DNA of 5,726 bases, taken from contig JALQXU010000055.1 of assembly GCA_023263045.1 (NCBI GenBank), forward strand, positions 1 to 5,726. Reading direction: 5' to 3'. This document shows positions 1-4,823 of the stretch, in pieces. This DNA is from Pontimonas sp. GTDB lineage: Bacteria > Actinomycetota > Actinomycetes > Actinomycetales > Microbacteriaceae. Under the pieces are notes generated by a model. That model saw only the letters and a program-made list of their open reading frames with translations. It searched no databases and was not told the origin of the DNA. Position numbers and translations under genes: made by a program. The stretch's first letter is position 1; each line of letters begins with the position of its first letter.

Positions 1-1
1 A

Positions 2-292
2 ACCCTTACCGACAAGCTCGCTCGCGAGGTGTTGCTCGGGATGATCGACGGCGAGGGTACCCCGGAAGAGATTGTCGCCGCCAGGGGTCTGGAGGTGGTC
101 TCCGATGATGGGGCCCTGATGGCCGCTATCGATGAGGCCCTTGCCGCGGATCCCGATGTGTTGGACAAGATTCGCGAGGGCAAGGTCCAGGCTGCCGGAG
201 CCATCATTGGCGCGGTCATGAAAGCCATGAAGGGGCAAGCCGATGCGGCCCGAGTCCGCGAACTCATTATTGAGAGGGCGGGAGAGTCCTAG
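2..292 (+). CDS. gatB: Aspartyl/glutamyl-tRNA(Asn/Gln) amidotransferase subunit B, C-terminal part
   Basis: This is the last 96 codons of a gene whose start lies left of the window; the frame is open from base 2. The visible part begins TLTDKLAREVL and includes GEGTPEEIVAARGL, then the helical tail with GKVQAAGAIIGAVMKAMKGQA. That is the GatB/YqeY tail domain, which contacts tRNA in the GatCAB complex. GatCAB converts misacylated Glu-tRNA(Gln) or Asp-tRNA(Asn) to the correct amide form in the cytoplasm, using ammonia produced by GatA. The catalytic kinase-like N-terminal domain is outside the window. The stop codon TAG overlaps the stop of the convergent hydrolase gene by four bases. The family assignment is firm by motif pattern; gatC and gatA cannot be seen here. 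Confidence 0.93.
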   Translation, partial: TLTDKLAREVLLGMIDGEGTPEEIVAARGLEVVSDDGALMAAIDEALAADPDVLDKIREGKVQAAGAIIGAVMKAMKGQADAARVRELIIERAGES

Positions 293-298
293 CCGCCC
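276..298. terminator. Inverted repeat at the gatB/hydrolase convergent junction, possible bidirectional terminator
   Basis: GGGCGG (276-281) is complementary to CCGCCC (293-298) around an 11-base loop that contains both overlapping stop codons. A second small hairpin, CACTG-AAG-CAGTG, follows at 301-313. Neither has a T-run, so termination is an inference from position and GC-rich pairing only. Confidence 0.3.
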
Positions 299-1050
299 AG
301 CACTGAAGCAGTGAGAGCCTCGGTGATGATGGCTCGCATCTCCTCGTCGGTAAAGGAGGATGGCCCATCACCTGGCTGCGGCCCATACGTTCCAAAATCC
401 GCATGGTTAGCGCCAGGAATGACCAGAGTCGCGTCTTCGCTGGCAGGGAGCAGGCTCAAGGCCTCCAAACGGAGGTCGTTGTCGAGCAGCCCATCTTGGT
501 CGCCGACGATCTGAAGTACGCCGATGTCGAGTGAGGAAATATCGGTGGCGCAATAGCTCGCGAAGAGCACCAGGTGAATCACCGAGGGGTGGTCCGCTTC
601 GAGACAGGCTTTGACCCCTCCCAAGGAATGTCCGGCGAGAACCCATTCAGCGACTTCCGGGAGATCGCGGGTGAGCTCACCGACACCTCGGGAGTCGATG
701 AGAGCCATGTTGAACAGTGGATCCACGATGACGACGGTAGTGCCCTCGGCGGCGATATCCACGAGTGGATAGAGGTAACTGTAGGGGTCGACTCGAGCGC
801 CGGGGAAGTAGAGCATTCCTACCGAGGCGGTGTCCTGGGTGGGGGACATGATGACTCTGTTATCGCGTGCCTCCACGGTGACGCGAGAGTCTCTAAAGAC
901 ATCGAGGGTCGCGGCTCGATCGGCGGGGAAGACAATGTGGAAAAAGGTCAAGAACCCCACCAGGGTGACCAGGAGAGAGGTGAGAGCCGTCCATCCCGTG
1001 ATGCGAATGCGCCGCAGGCGAAGCCTCCGTCTGCGCTCGTGTGGTGTCAT
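289..1050 (-). CDS. Membrane-anchored alpha/beta hydrolase
   Basis: The 253-residue protein has a very basic N-terminus (residues 5-17, many Arg), one hydrophobic segment (about 20-42), then an alpha/beta-hydrolase fold. This suggests a signal anchor with the catalytic domain outside the cytoplasmic membrane. The catalytic set is visible: the nucleophile elbow GHSLGG (140-145, Ser142), an acid in GDQDG (183-187, probably Asp186) and the base in ANHADFG (His216). The early motif YFPGARVDPYSY (81-92) is typical of the Abhydrolase_5-type family. The substrate cannot be read from the sequence; esterase or lipase-like activity is possible. The ATG start is preceded by GAGGGG at a short spacing of 3 bases. 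The gene diverges from the small membrane protein gene 36 bases away and converges on gatB. Confidence 0.85.
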   Translation of the reverse strand: MTPHERRRRLRLRRIRITGWTALTSLLVTLVGFLTFFHIVFPADRAATLDVFRDSRVTVEARDNRVIMSPTQDTASVGMLYFPGARVDPYSYLYPLVDIAAEGTTVVIVDPLFNMALIDSRGVGELTRDLPEVAEWVLAGHSLGGVKACLEADHPSVIHLVLFASYCATDISSLDIGVLQIVGDQDGLLDNDLRLEALSLLPASEDATLVIPGANHADFGTYGPQPGDGPSSFTDEEMRAIITEALTASVLGG

Positions 1051-1086
1051 GTTCCCCTCATTCTCGTATGGAATACTGGGTTCATC

Positions 1087-1260
1087 ATGAACATTCTTTT
1101 GGTCGTTCTGTGCTCAGCGCTCTTTTTAGCATCGTTCCCGATGTTCACTTACTCGTTTGTCGTCCCCGAGGTTTTTGCGCCGTGGCTCTTCGCAGCTGGA
1201 GTCCTCACCGCTTGCCTGGCGTTCGCTATTCCGATTGTTGTTGCGGGTCGCCGACGCTAA
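1087..1260 (+). CDS. Small two-helix membrane protein, function unknown
   Basis: This 57-residue protein has two hydrophobic stretches (about residues 2-24 and 30-53) and ends in a positive tail GRRR, so it is probably a small integral membrane protein with that end in the cytoplasm. ATG 1087 was chosen because the hydrophobic pattern starts there and the 5' extension of this frame is antisense to the well-supported hydrolase gene. No strong ribosome binding site is visible; CTGGG lies upstream (1076-1080). It is divergent from the hydrolase gene with only 36 bases between starts, so the two must share an intergenic promoter region. Its stop overlaps the stop of the FBP gene by three to four bases. 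I do not recognise a named family. The clean fit between the divergent start and the convergent stop supports it being real. Confidence 0.6.
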   Translation: MNILLVVLCSALFLASFPMFTYSFVVPEVFAPWLFAAGVLTACLAFAIPIVVAGRRR

Positions 1261-1266
1261 GCGTCG
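1252..1266. terminator. Perfect palindrome around overlapping stop codons
   Basis: CGACGC (1252-1257) and GCGTCG (1261-1266) form a 6-bp stem. Its three-base loop is the TAA stop of the small membrane protein gene, and the opposite-strand TAG of the FBP gene also falls here. The element may help end transcription of both convergent genes. No T-run follows on either strand, so this is only a candidate. Confidence 0.3.
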
Positions 1267-1754
1267 ACAGCAAGAACGCGGTCCGAGAAGTTCTCCAGTC
1301 GCTGGCGCATTCCCACGGCTTTATGTCTAACAATCTTCTCGGGGTCAGGATGGTCCTCTGATTCGGGAGGGGTAATCCGAATGAGCGTGGAGCACGCCAG
1401 ATCCGCACACAGGTAGGTACCCACGGTATTTCCGCGCCGACCCTCCTCGCCGGCTTTCGGTGCGACAAAAAGGCTGACTTGGGGAGCCGGCTGCGCAGTG
1501 TGGCACAGAACACACATAGCGCTTTTTCCCGCACGCATCTGACTCTCGGCTGATCGAACCATGAGGCCCCGCACGTCGTCTCCGATCCAGAAGACGAGAT
1601 AACCCTTCGTGTTGTGGTTCACTTCACGCCACCCGAGAAACTCTCGTTCGTCCCACAGGGTTTCGTGCAGGCCCGGCAAAGACATTGCCTCAAGATCCTT
1701 GTCCGACATGTTAATCATGCCGGCACGAATTTGTTCGGGAGTCACCGGGCGCAC
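1257..1754 (-). CDS. FBP domain protein with treble-clef zinc finger (FusB-related)
   Basis: The 165-residue protein matches the actinobacterial FBP-domain family. It has an N-terminal helical part starting MRPVTPEQIR, then DEREFLGWRE (35-44). The C-terminal zinc finger holds four candidate ligands: Cys81 and Cys84 in CVLCHT, and Cys116 and Cys121 in CADLACS. SLFVAPKAGEEGRRGNTVGT (94-113) lies between the two Cys pairs, as in family members. The FBP C-terminal treble clef is related to the zinc finger of FusB-type proteins, which bind elongation factor EF-G and relieve fusidic acid inhibition. A role in EF-G binding here is therefore an inference from family, not shown. The GTG start (1752-1754) is chosen because an in-frame stop lies four codons upstream and family members begin at this point. 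The gene follows csp on the same strand, beyond a terminator hairpin. Confidence 0.83.
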   Translation of the reverse strand: MRPVTPEQIRAGMINMSDKDLEAMSLPGLHETLWDEREFLGWREVNHNTKGYLVFWIGDDVRGLMVRSAESQMRAGKSAMCVLCHTAQPAPQVSLFVAPKAGEEGRRGNTVGTYLCADLACSTLIRITPPESEDHPDPEKIVRHKAVGMRQRLENFSDRVLAVDA

Positions 1755-1760
1755 CCAGCC

Positions 1761-1766
1761 ATCCTA
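1761..1766 (-). promoter_or_regulatory. TAGGAT: candidate -10 of a leaderless promoter, or ribosome binding site, for the FBP gene
   Basis: On the minus strand TAGGAT ends six bases before the GTG start. That spacing puts transcription initiation at or next to the start codon, a common leaderless arrangement in Actinobacteria. The same bases include AGGA seven bases before GTG, which would serve as a Shine-Dalgarno. The sequence alone cannot separate the two readings. No clear -35 hexamer is seen. Confidence 0.4.
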
Positions 1767-1797
1767 AACACCCGGCCTTAGGCCACTCGCACAAATG

Positions 1798-1833
1798 AGT
1801 GTGGGGCTGCCAGATTCCTGGCAGCCCCACACT
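1798..1833 (-). terminator. Terminator hairpin downstream of the cold-shock gene
   Basis: A perfect 16-bp stem pairs 1798-1813 with 1818-1833 around the four-base loop 1814-1817. It is GC-rich (core GGGGCTGCCAG) and starts 23 bases beyond the csp stop codon. Read on the minus strand it is followed by CATTTGTG, a weak T-rich tail, as is usual for actinobacterial terminators. It is the strongest hairpin in the window. It should insulate the FBP gene from csp transcription, at least partly. Confidence 0.8.
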
Positions 1834-1856
1834 GGTGAGTCTTAGGTACTCGAAGA

Positions 1857-2060
1857 CTAGAGAGGACGGATGTTCTCCGCCTGAGGGCCTTTCTGGCCCT
1901 GGGTCACGTCGAACTCGACGCGCTGGTTCTCCTCGAGGGAGCGGTATCCGCTGGTCTGAATAGCGGAGAAGTGTGCAAATACATCGGCGGAGCCATCATC
2001 GGGAGTGATGAAGCCATACCCTTTTTCACCGTTGAACCATTTAACGATTCCGGTTGTCAT
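1857..2060 (-). CDS. Cold-shock protein, CspA family
   Basis: The 67-residue protein is a single cold-shock domain of standard length that binds single-stranded RNA and DNA. It acts in the cytoplasm as an RNA chaperone. RNP1 is seen as KGYGFI (13-18) and RNP2 as VFAHF (27-31). The start MTTGIVKWFNGEKG and the end GPQAENIRPL are typical of the family. ATG at 2058-2060 is chosen because upstream residues of the longer open frame show no similarity to the family and the standard length begins here. AAGAGAAA before the start is a modest ribosome binding site. A strong terminator follows, so the gene is probably monocistronic. The large, repeat-rich upstream region suggests regulation through the leader or at the promoter. 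Which csp paralogue this is cannot be told. Confidence 0.95.
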   Translation of the reverse strand: MTTGIVKWFNGEKGYGFITPDDGSADVFAHFSAIQTSGYRSLEENQRVEFDVTQGQKGPQAENIRPL

Positions 2061-2138
2061 ACCTGTTTCTCTTTTCTGTGGTGCTGTGGCGCGTAGCTTC
2101 GACGCTCGAAACTCACGGTCGAAACTACCTCTAACTCT

Positions 2139-2152
2139 CGCCTCTACAGGCG
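2139..2152. repeat. Small hairpin in the csp upstream region
   Basis: CGCCT (2139-2143) pairs with AGGCG (2148-2152) around the loop CTAC. It lies 79 bases ahead of the csp start and would be in the leader if transcription begins upstream of it. A possible -35 for csp, CTGACA on the minus strand (2167-2172), lies 18 bases from a poor -10-like TGTAGA (2143-2148) that overlaps this hairpin, so a promoter here is uncertain. Confidence 0.35.
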
Positions 2153-2165
2153 CACCCACCAGAAA

Positions 2166-2213
2166 CTGTCAGGCTACGAGTCGTCGGAAAACAAACGACG
2201 CTGACAGCGTAGC
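2166..2213. repeat. Cluster of crossing inverted repeats in the csp/DUF427 intergenic region
   Basis: Three complementary pairs lie within 48 bases: CTGTCAG (2166-2172) with CTGACAG (2201-2207), GCTACG (2173-2178) with CGTAGC (2208-2213), and CGTCG (2182-2186) with CGACG (2196-2200). The third is nested inside both others. The first two cross each other, so they are either mutually exclusive or form a pseudoknot. A further small alternative, ACGCT-GAC-AGCGT, occupies 2198-2210. The block is 106 to 153 bases upstream of the csp start and 69 bases or more upstream of the DUF427 gene start. A structured cold-shock leader or a regulator site are both possible; the sequence does not decide. Confidence 0.6.
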
Positions 2214-2240
2214 GGGAATACCCCCCGGGTACTAGCCCGC
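2212..2240. repeat. Two-part hairpin next to the crossing repeats
   Basis: GCGGG (2212-2216) pairs with CCCGC (2236-2240), and inside it TACCC (2219-2223) pairs with GGGTA (2227-2231) around a three-base loop. The two stems are separated by a small internal loop of two and four bases. It sits 41 bases before the DUF427 gene ATG. No T-run follows on either strand, so it looks more like an operator or leader structure than a terminator. Confidence 0.5.
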
Positions 2241-2269
2241 ACACCCAGGTTTTCAGCGAATTGCCGGGC

Positions 2270-2275
2270 TACCCT
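2270..2275 (+). promoter_or_regulatory. TACCCT: candidate -10 of a leaderless promoter for the DUF427-GNAT-glycosyltransferase operon
   Basis: TACCCT fits the TANNNT pattern and ends six bases before ATG 2282, the same spacing as the candidate before the FBP gene. No convincing Shine-Dalgarno precedes this ATG, which supports a leaderless reading. No clear -35 is seen at normal spacing. Confidence 0.35.
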
Positions 2276-2281
2276 GGGGCC

Positions 2282-2755
2282 ATGGTCGACATTGTGGAAT
2301 CTGTCTGGGATTACCCCCGCCCTCCAGCTCTTGACCCCTCCACCGAGCGCGTCATCGTGCGCCATCGCGGACATGTCCTGGTCGATTCGACTTCGACGGT
2401 GAGAGTTCTCGAGACGTCCCATCCGCCCACCTACTACATTCCTTTTTCTGATGTGGACTGGAGTTACTTCGAACAGGTCCACGGTTCGACCTGGTGCGAA
2501 TTCAAAGGGGAGGCAACGTATGCCGACATTGTGGTCGACGGGCACAGGATTCCGCGGGGTGCCTGGTGGTACGAAAACCCCACGCCTGGTTTTGTGACGC
2601 TGAAGGATCATTTGGCGCTCTATCCGGGGAGAGTCGACGAAGCAACGGTAGAGGGTGAAGTGGCGCAGGCCCAGGAAGGTGATTTTTACGGAGGTTGGAT
2701 CACGTCGCGAGTGACAGGTCCCTTCAAGGGGGCACCCGGAACTCTCGGATGGTAG
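2282..2755 (+). CDS. DUF427 domain protein
   Basis: The 157-residue protein carries the DUF427 fold signature. The motifs are TSHPPTYYIPFSDV (45-58), STWCEFKGEATY (69-80), GAWWYENPTPG (93-103), and the actinobacterial C-terminal extension with FYGGWITSRVTGPFKG (135-150) ending in GTLGW. The biochemical role of the family is not established; I assign none. ATG 2282 is preferred over an in-frame TTG at 2261, because the residues between them are unlike a family N-terminus and a possible -10 hexamer lies there. It is the first gene of an operon: the GNAT gene begins 19 bases after its stop codon. Confidence 0.87.
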   Translation: MVDIVESVWDYPRPPALDPSTERVIVRHRGHVLVDSTSTVRVLETSHPPTYYIPFSDVDWSYFEQVHGSTWCEFKGEATYADIVVDGHRIPRGAWWYENPTPGFVTLKDHLALYPGRVDEATVEGEVAQAQEGDFYGGWITSRVTGPFKGAPGTLGW

Positions 2756-2774
2756 AGGCTGGGAGAATTCATCG

Positions 2775-3269
2775 ATGACGACTGTGCGCGAGCTCACCCA
2801 CGCAGATTTGGACGTTGTACTCGAGATCAATAACGCCGGCTACCCAGCGGTTCCCGTGGCCACTCACGAGGAGATGGAGAGACTCATTGAGATGTCGAGC
2901 TACCGGAGGGTGGCCCTGGATAGCGGAGGAGATGTTGTCGGTTTCGCTTTCGCTCTCGATCCTGGTGCCGACTATGACAGCGAAAATTACGTTTTTTTCG
3001 AGAGCCGTTTTGACAATCACCTCTACATCGACCGCATCGTGTTGGCTGATGCAGCCCGAGGTTTGGGGCTGGGAACAGCACTCTATGAAGACCTCTTCGC
3101 TTTCGCTAGGGCCGAGGGCCGGCAGACCGTGACCTGTGAGGTGAACCTCGATCCTCCCAACCCGGGGAGTCTCCGATTCCACCGCCGATTCGGTTTTGAA
3201 GACGTCGATACCCAAGCCACCAAAGGTGGCCAAGTTGTGGTGCAATTACTCCAGGCACCCTTGAGCTAG
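2775..3269 (+). CDS. GNAT family N-acetyltransferase (COG3818-like)
   Basis: The 164-residue protein has the usual single-domain GNAT length. The acetyl-CoA pyrophosphate-binding loop of motif A is RGLGLG (95-100), after the strand LYIDRIVLAD (83-92). The later segment CEVNLDPPNPGSLRFHRRFG (121-140) is characteristic of the COG3818 group of predicted acetyltransferases. The acetyl acceptor is unknown. A good ribosome binding site, GGGAGA (2761-2766), stands eight bases before the ATG. The glycosyltransferase gene starts nine bases after its stop, so the two are surely cotranscribed. Acetylation of a sugar or other small molecule used by the neighbour is conceivable but not shown. Confidence 0.9.
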   Translation: MTTVRELTHADLDVVLEINNAGYPAVPVATHEEMERLIEMSSYRRVALDSGGDVVGFAFALDPGADYDSENYVFFESRFDNHLYIDRIVLADAARGLGLGTALYEDLFAFARAEGRQTVTCEVNLDPPNPGSLRFHRRFGFEDVDTQATKGGQVVVQLLQAPLS

Positions 3270-3278
3270 GAGAGTTGT

Positions 3279-4106
3279 GTGCAGCTAGCTTCGTCGGCAC
3301 CGAGTGTGGCGATTGTCATTCCCGCCTACAACGAGGAAGACACGATTCGCGCCTGCGTGACAGCGGCCATCGGTCAAACTGTTCCTGCCCGGGAGATCAT
3401 CGTCGTCGATAACAAGTCGACCGATAACACTCCGATGATTCTGAAGGAGCTCCAAGACGAGTTTCCTGATGCTCCGTTGCGGGTTCTCCAGCAGGTGGAG
3501 GCGCAAGGAATCACCCCGGCTCGGAACATGGGGTTCGATGCGGTGACCTCCGACATCATTGGGCGCATCGATTCTGACTCTGTGTTGGAGCCCAACTGGG
3601 TCGAAGAGACCACCAAAGTTTTTCTGGATGAGAACGTTCACGCCGCGACCGGCCCTGTCATCTATTACGACATGCCGCTTCGCCGCTACATGGCCCGAGC
3701 GGACGACACCGCTCGTCGAGCGATGTCGAAACTGGTCAAGCAGTATCACTTCCTTTTTGGAACGAACATGGCACTTCGCAGAACAGCGTGGGAGGCGGTT
3801 CGCGACGAGATCTGCCTCGATGCCGATCGGGAGATGCACGAGGACATTGACTTATCGGTTCACCTCTTTGATGACGGGTTCACCATTGTGTATGCCCCCA
3901 CCATGGTTGCCGGGATGTCGAGCAGGCGAGCCGATGATTCACCCAGCGATTTCCTGGCCTACGTGCGTCGCTTCGACAACACCTATAACCACCACGGTCT
4001 GCGGCAAGCAGTCCTGCGCATTCCGCAATGGGGCTACTTGGGTATCTACCCGCTAGCGAAGAGTCTCCGGTGGAGCATGAAGCTTCGCGAATCCCTGAAG
4101 CGCTAG
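3279..4106 (+). CDS. Glycosyltransferase family 2 (GT-A fold)
   Basis: The 275-residue protein opens with VAIVIPAYNEED (10-21), the nucleotide-sugar binding strand of GT2 enzymes, followed by IIVVDNKSTDNT (40-51). The metal-binding DxD is DSD (98-100) in GRIDSDSVLEPNW. Acceptor-side and catalytic motifs follow: GTNMALRR (161-168) and HEDID (187-191), where Asp189 or Glu188 would be the general base. No true transmembrane helices are evident, so it is probably a cytoplasmic enzyme acting at the membrane face. Donor and acceptor are unknown; cell-wall or lipid-linked sugar transfer is a reasonable guess. The GTG start is supported by AGGAGA (3268-3273) five bases upstream, which overlaps the stop of the acetyltransferase gene. 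The stop codon lies inside the likely -10 of the following riboswitch. Confidence 0.9.
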   Translation: MQLASSAPSVAIVIPAYNEEDTIRACVTAAIGQTVPAREIIVVDNKSTDNTPMILKELQDEFPDAPLRVLQQVEAQGITPARNMGFDAVTSDIIGRIDSDSVLEPNWVEETTKVFLDENVHAATGPVIYYDMPLRRYMARADDTARRAMSKLVKQYHFLFGTNMALRRTAWEAVRDEICLDADREMHEDIDLSVHLFDDGFTIVYAPTMVAGMSSRRADDSPSDFLAYVRRFDNTYNHHGLRQAVLRIPQWGYLGIYPLAKSLRWSMKLRESLKR

Positions 4107-4109
4107 AAT
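4104..4109 (+). promoter_or_regulatory. TAGAAT: likely -10 hexamer of the ykoED transcript
   Basis: TAGAAT matches TATAAT at five of six bases, and its first three bases are the stop codon of the glycosyltransferase gene. Initiation about seven bases downstream would start the RNA right at the 5' edge of the TPP aptamer. No good -35 lies at 16-18 bases upstream. Read-through from the upstream operon is an alternative or additional source of transcript. Confidence 0.5.
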
Positions 4110-4111
4110 CA

Positions 4112-4204
4112 GTCCTGTACACGGGAGTCCCCTGGGGGACTGAGAGGAAACCGGAAGGTTTCGACCGTCGAACCTGATCTGGGTCATGCCAGCGAAGGGA
4201 GGAC
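4112..4204 (+). ncRNA. TPP riboswitch (THI element)
   Basis: The aptamer binds thiamine pyrophosphate and lowers expression of thiamine genes. The conserved blocks are present: ACTGAGAG (4139-4146), GAACCTGATCTGG (4170-4182), and TCATGCCAGCGAAGGGA (4184-4200). Helices can be drawn. P2 is ACGG (4121-4124) with CCGT (4165-4168). P3 is GTCCC (4127-4131) with GGGAC (4136-4140). An extra P3a hairpin is GAAACC-GGAA-GGTTTC (4147-4162). A closing P1 of GTCCT (4112-4116) with AGGAC (4200-4204) is possible, although it leaves four bases between P1 and P2. It begins six bases after the glycosyltransferase stop and leads ykoE. Confidence 0.95.
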
Positions 4205-4210
4205 ATCTCG

Positions 4211-4251
4211 ATCCCGTGCCCTACCCAACACCTGTTGATGAAAGGCACGAT
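4211..4251 (+). promoter_or_regulatory. Riboswitch expression platform hiding the ykoE ribosome binding site
   Basis: CGTGCC (4215-4220) pairs with GGCACG (4244-4249), which covers the last bases of the Shine-Dalgarno GAAAGG (4240-4245) just before ATG 4252. The aptamer segment CACGGGA (4120-4126), part of P2, is exactly complementary to TCCCGTG (4212-4218), the arm that would otherwise hide the site. Without TPP the latter pairing could expose the site; with TPP, P2 forms and the hairpin closes. This mechanism is an inference from complementarity. No T-run indicates a terminator. Confidence 0.6.
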
Positions 4252-4815
4252 ATGACTACTGCATCACACCGTTTTGCGTGGCGTCCAAGAGACATCGTTC
4301 TGGCCAGTGTCGTCGGCGTTGTCTCTGGAGCCCTCTTTGTTCTGTGGAACATTGCCAACGTTCCCCTCCTAGAACCCCTCGGGGCCGTCCTCCCCGGGTT
4401 CCAAGCACTCGGTCATGGAGTGTGGCTGGTGGGGGGTCTCCTCACCGCGTTGGTGGTGAGAAAACCTGGAGCCGCCCTCTACGGCGAAATCCTCGCGGCT
4501 ACGGTCTCCGCGCTGGTCGGTAACCAGTGGGGCGTGATCACCCTGGTTTATGGGGCTGTTCAAGGCTTAGGGGCGGAGCTTATCTTTGCCTTGTTTGCCT
4601 ATCGTGCGTGGGGCTGGATCGCCGCTCTTGTGGCCGGGGCAGGGGCAGGAGTCGCTATGGCAGCCCTTGATCTCACCCTCTACTACGCCGGAGCCGGCGC
4701 AAGCTTCATCACCATTTACGGCATCTCCTCAGTTATCTCTGGTGCTCTGATTGCTGGGCTTGGCAGCTGGGCAATGATGCGAGGGCTCGTGAAAGCGGGT
4801 GCACTACGCCAGTAG
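4252..4815 (+). CDS. ykoE: ECF transporter substrate-binding membrane subunit, YkoE family (thiamine/HMP uptake)
   Basis: The 187-residue protein is very hydrophobic, with about six membrane segments (roughly 15-33, 52-69, 74-90, 95-117, 121-141, 153-175). The YkoE signature is clear in LLEPLGAVLPGFQALGHGVW (39-58) and in GAALYGEILAA with VGNQWGV (73-95). YkoE is the S component of an energy-coupling factor importer and binds its vitamin substrate in the membrane. Thiamine-pathway substrates (thiamine or hydroxymethylpyrimidine) fit the TPP riboswitch upstream. ATG 4252 has GAAAGG six bases upstream; the longer frame from ATG 4186 would read through the riboswitch and is not used. The ATPase gene ykoD begins eight bases after its stop. 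The partner transmembrane subunit YkoC is expected beyond the window. Confidence 0.93.
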   Translation: MTTASHRFAWRPRDIVLASVVGVVSGALFVLWNIANVPLLEPLGAVLPGFQALGHGVWLVGGLLTALVVRKPGAALYGEILAATVSALVGNQWGVITLVYGAVQGLGAELIFALFAYRAWGWIAALVAGAGAGVAMAALDLTLYYAGAGASFITIYGISSVISGALIAGLGSWAMMRGLVKAGALRQ

Positions 4816-4823
4816 CTGCCACC

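Noticed and set aside
574..1086. Long plus-strand open frame leading into the small membrane protein
   Set aside because: It is antisense to the hydrolase, which has clear catalytic motifs, and its translation is low-complexity and acidic with no recognisable domain. Only the part from ATG 1087 looks real.
2061..2159. 33-residue N-terminal extension of the cold-shock protein
   Set aside because: Cold-shock proteins of this type are about 67 residues and begin at the ATG at 2060; the extension is rich in Arg and resembles no known domain.
2198..2210. Intrinsic terminator on the minus strand (ACGCT-GTC-AGCGT followed by a T-rich stretch)
   Set aside because: The stem is only five base pairs, no minus-strand gene ends there, and the bases fit better in the larger repeat cluster.
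2261..2281. TTG start for the DUF427 gene
   Set aside because: The added seven residues do not look like a family N-terminus and the stretch contains a candidate -10 hexamer. The choice is not certain.
2174..2830. 218-residue minus-strand frame opposite the DUF427 gene
   Set aside because: It is a shadow of a strongly supported plus-strand gene and shows no domain of its own.
4186..4251. Upstream ATG start for ykoE
   Set aside because: It lies inside the conserved TPP aptamer (ATGCCAGCG) and adds residues not found in the family; ATG 4252 has a proper ribosome binding site.
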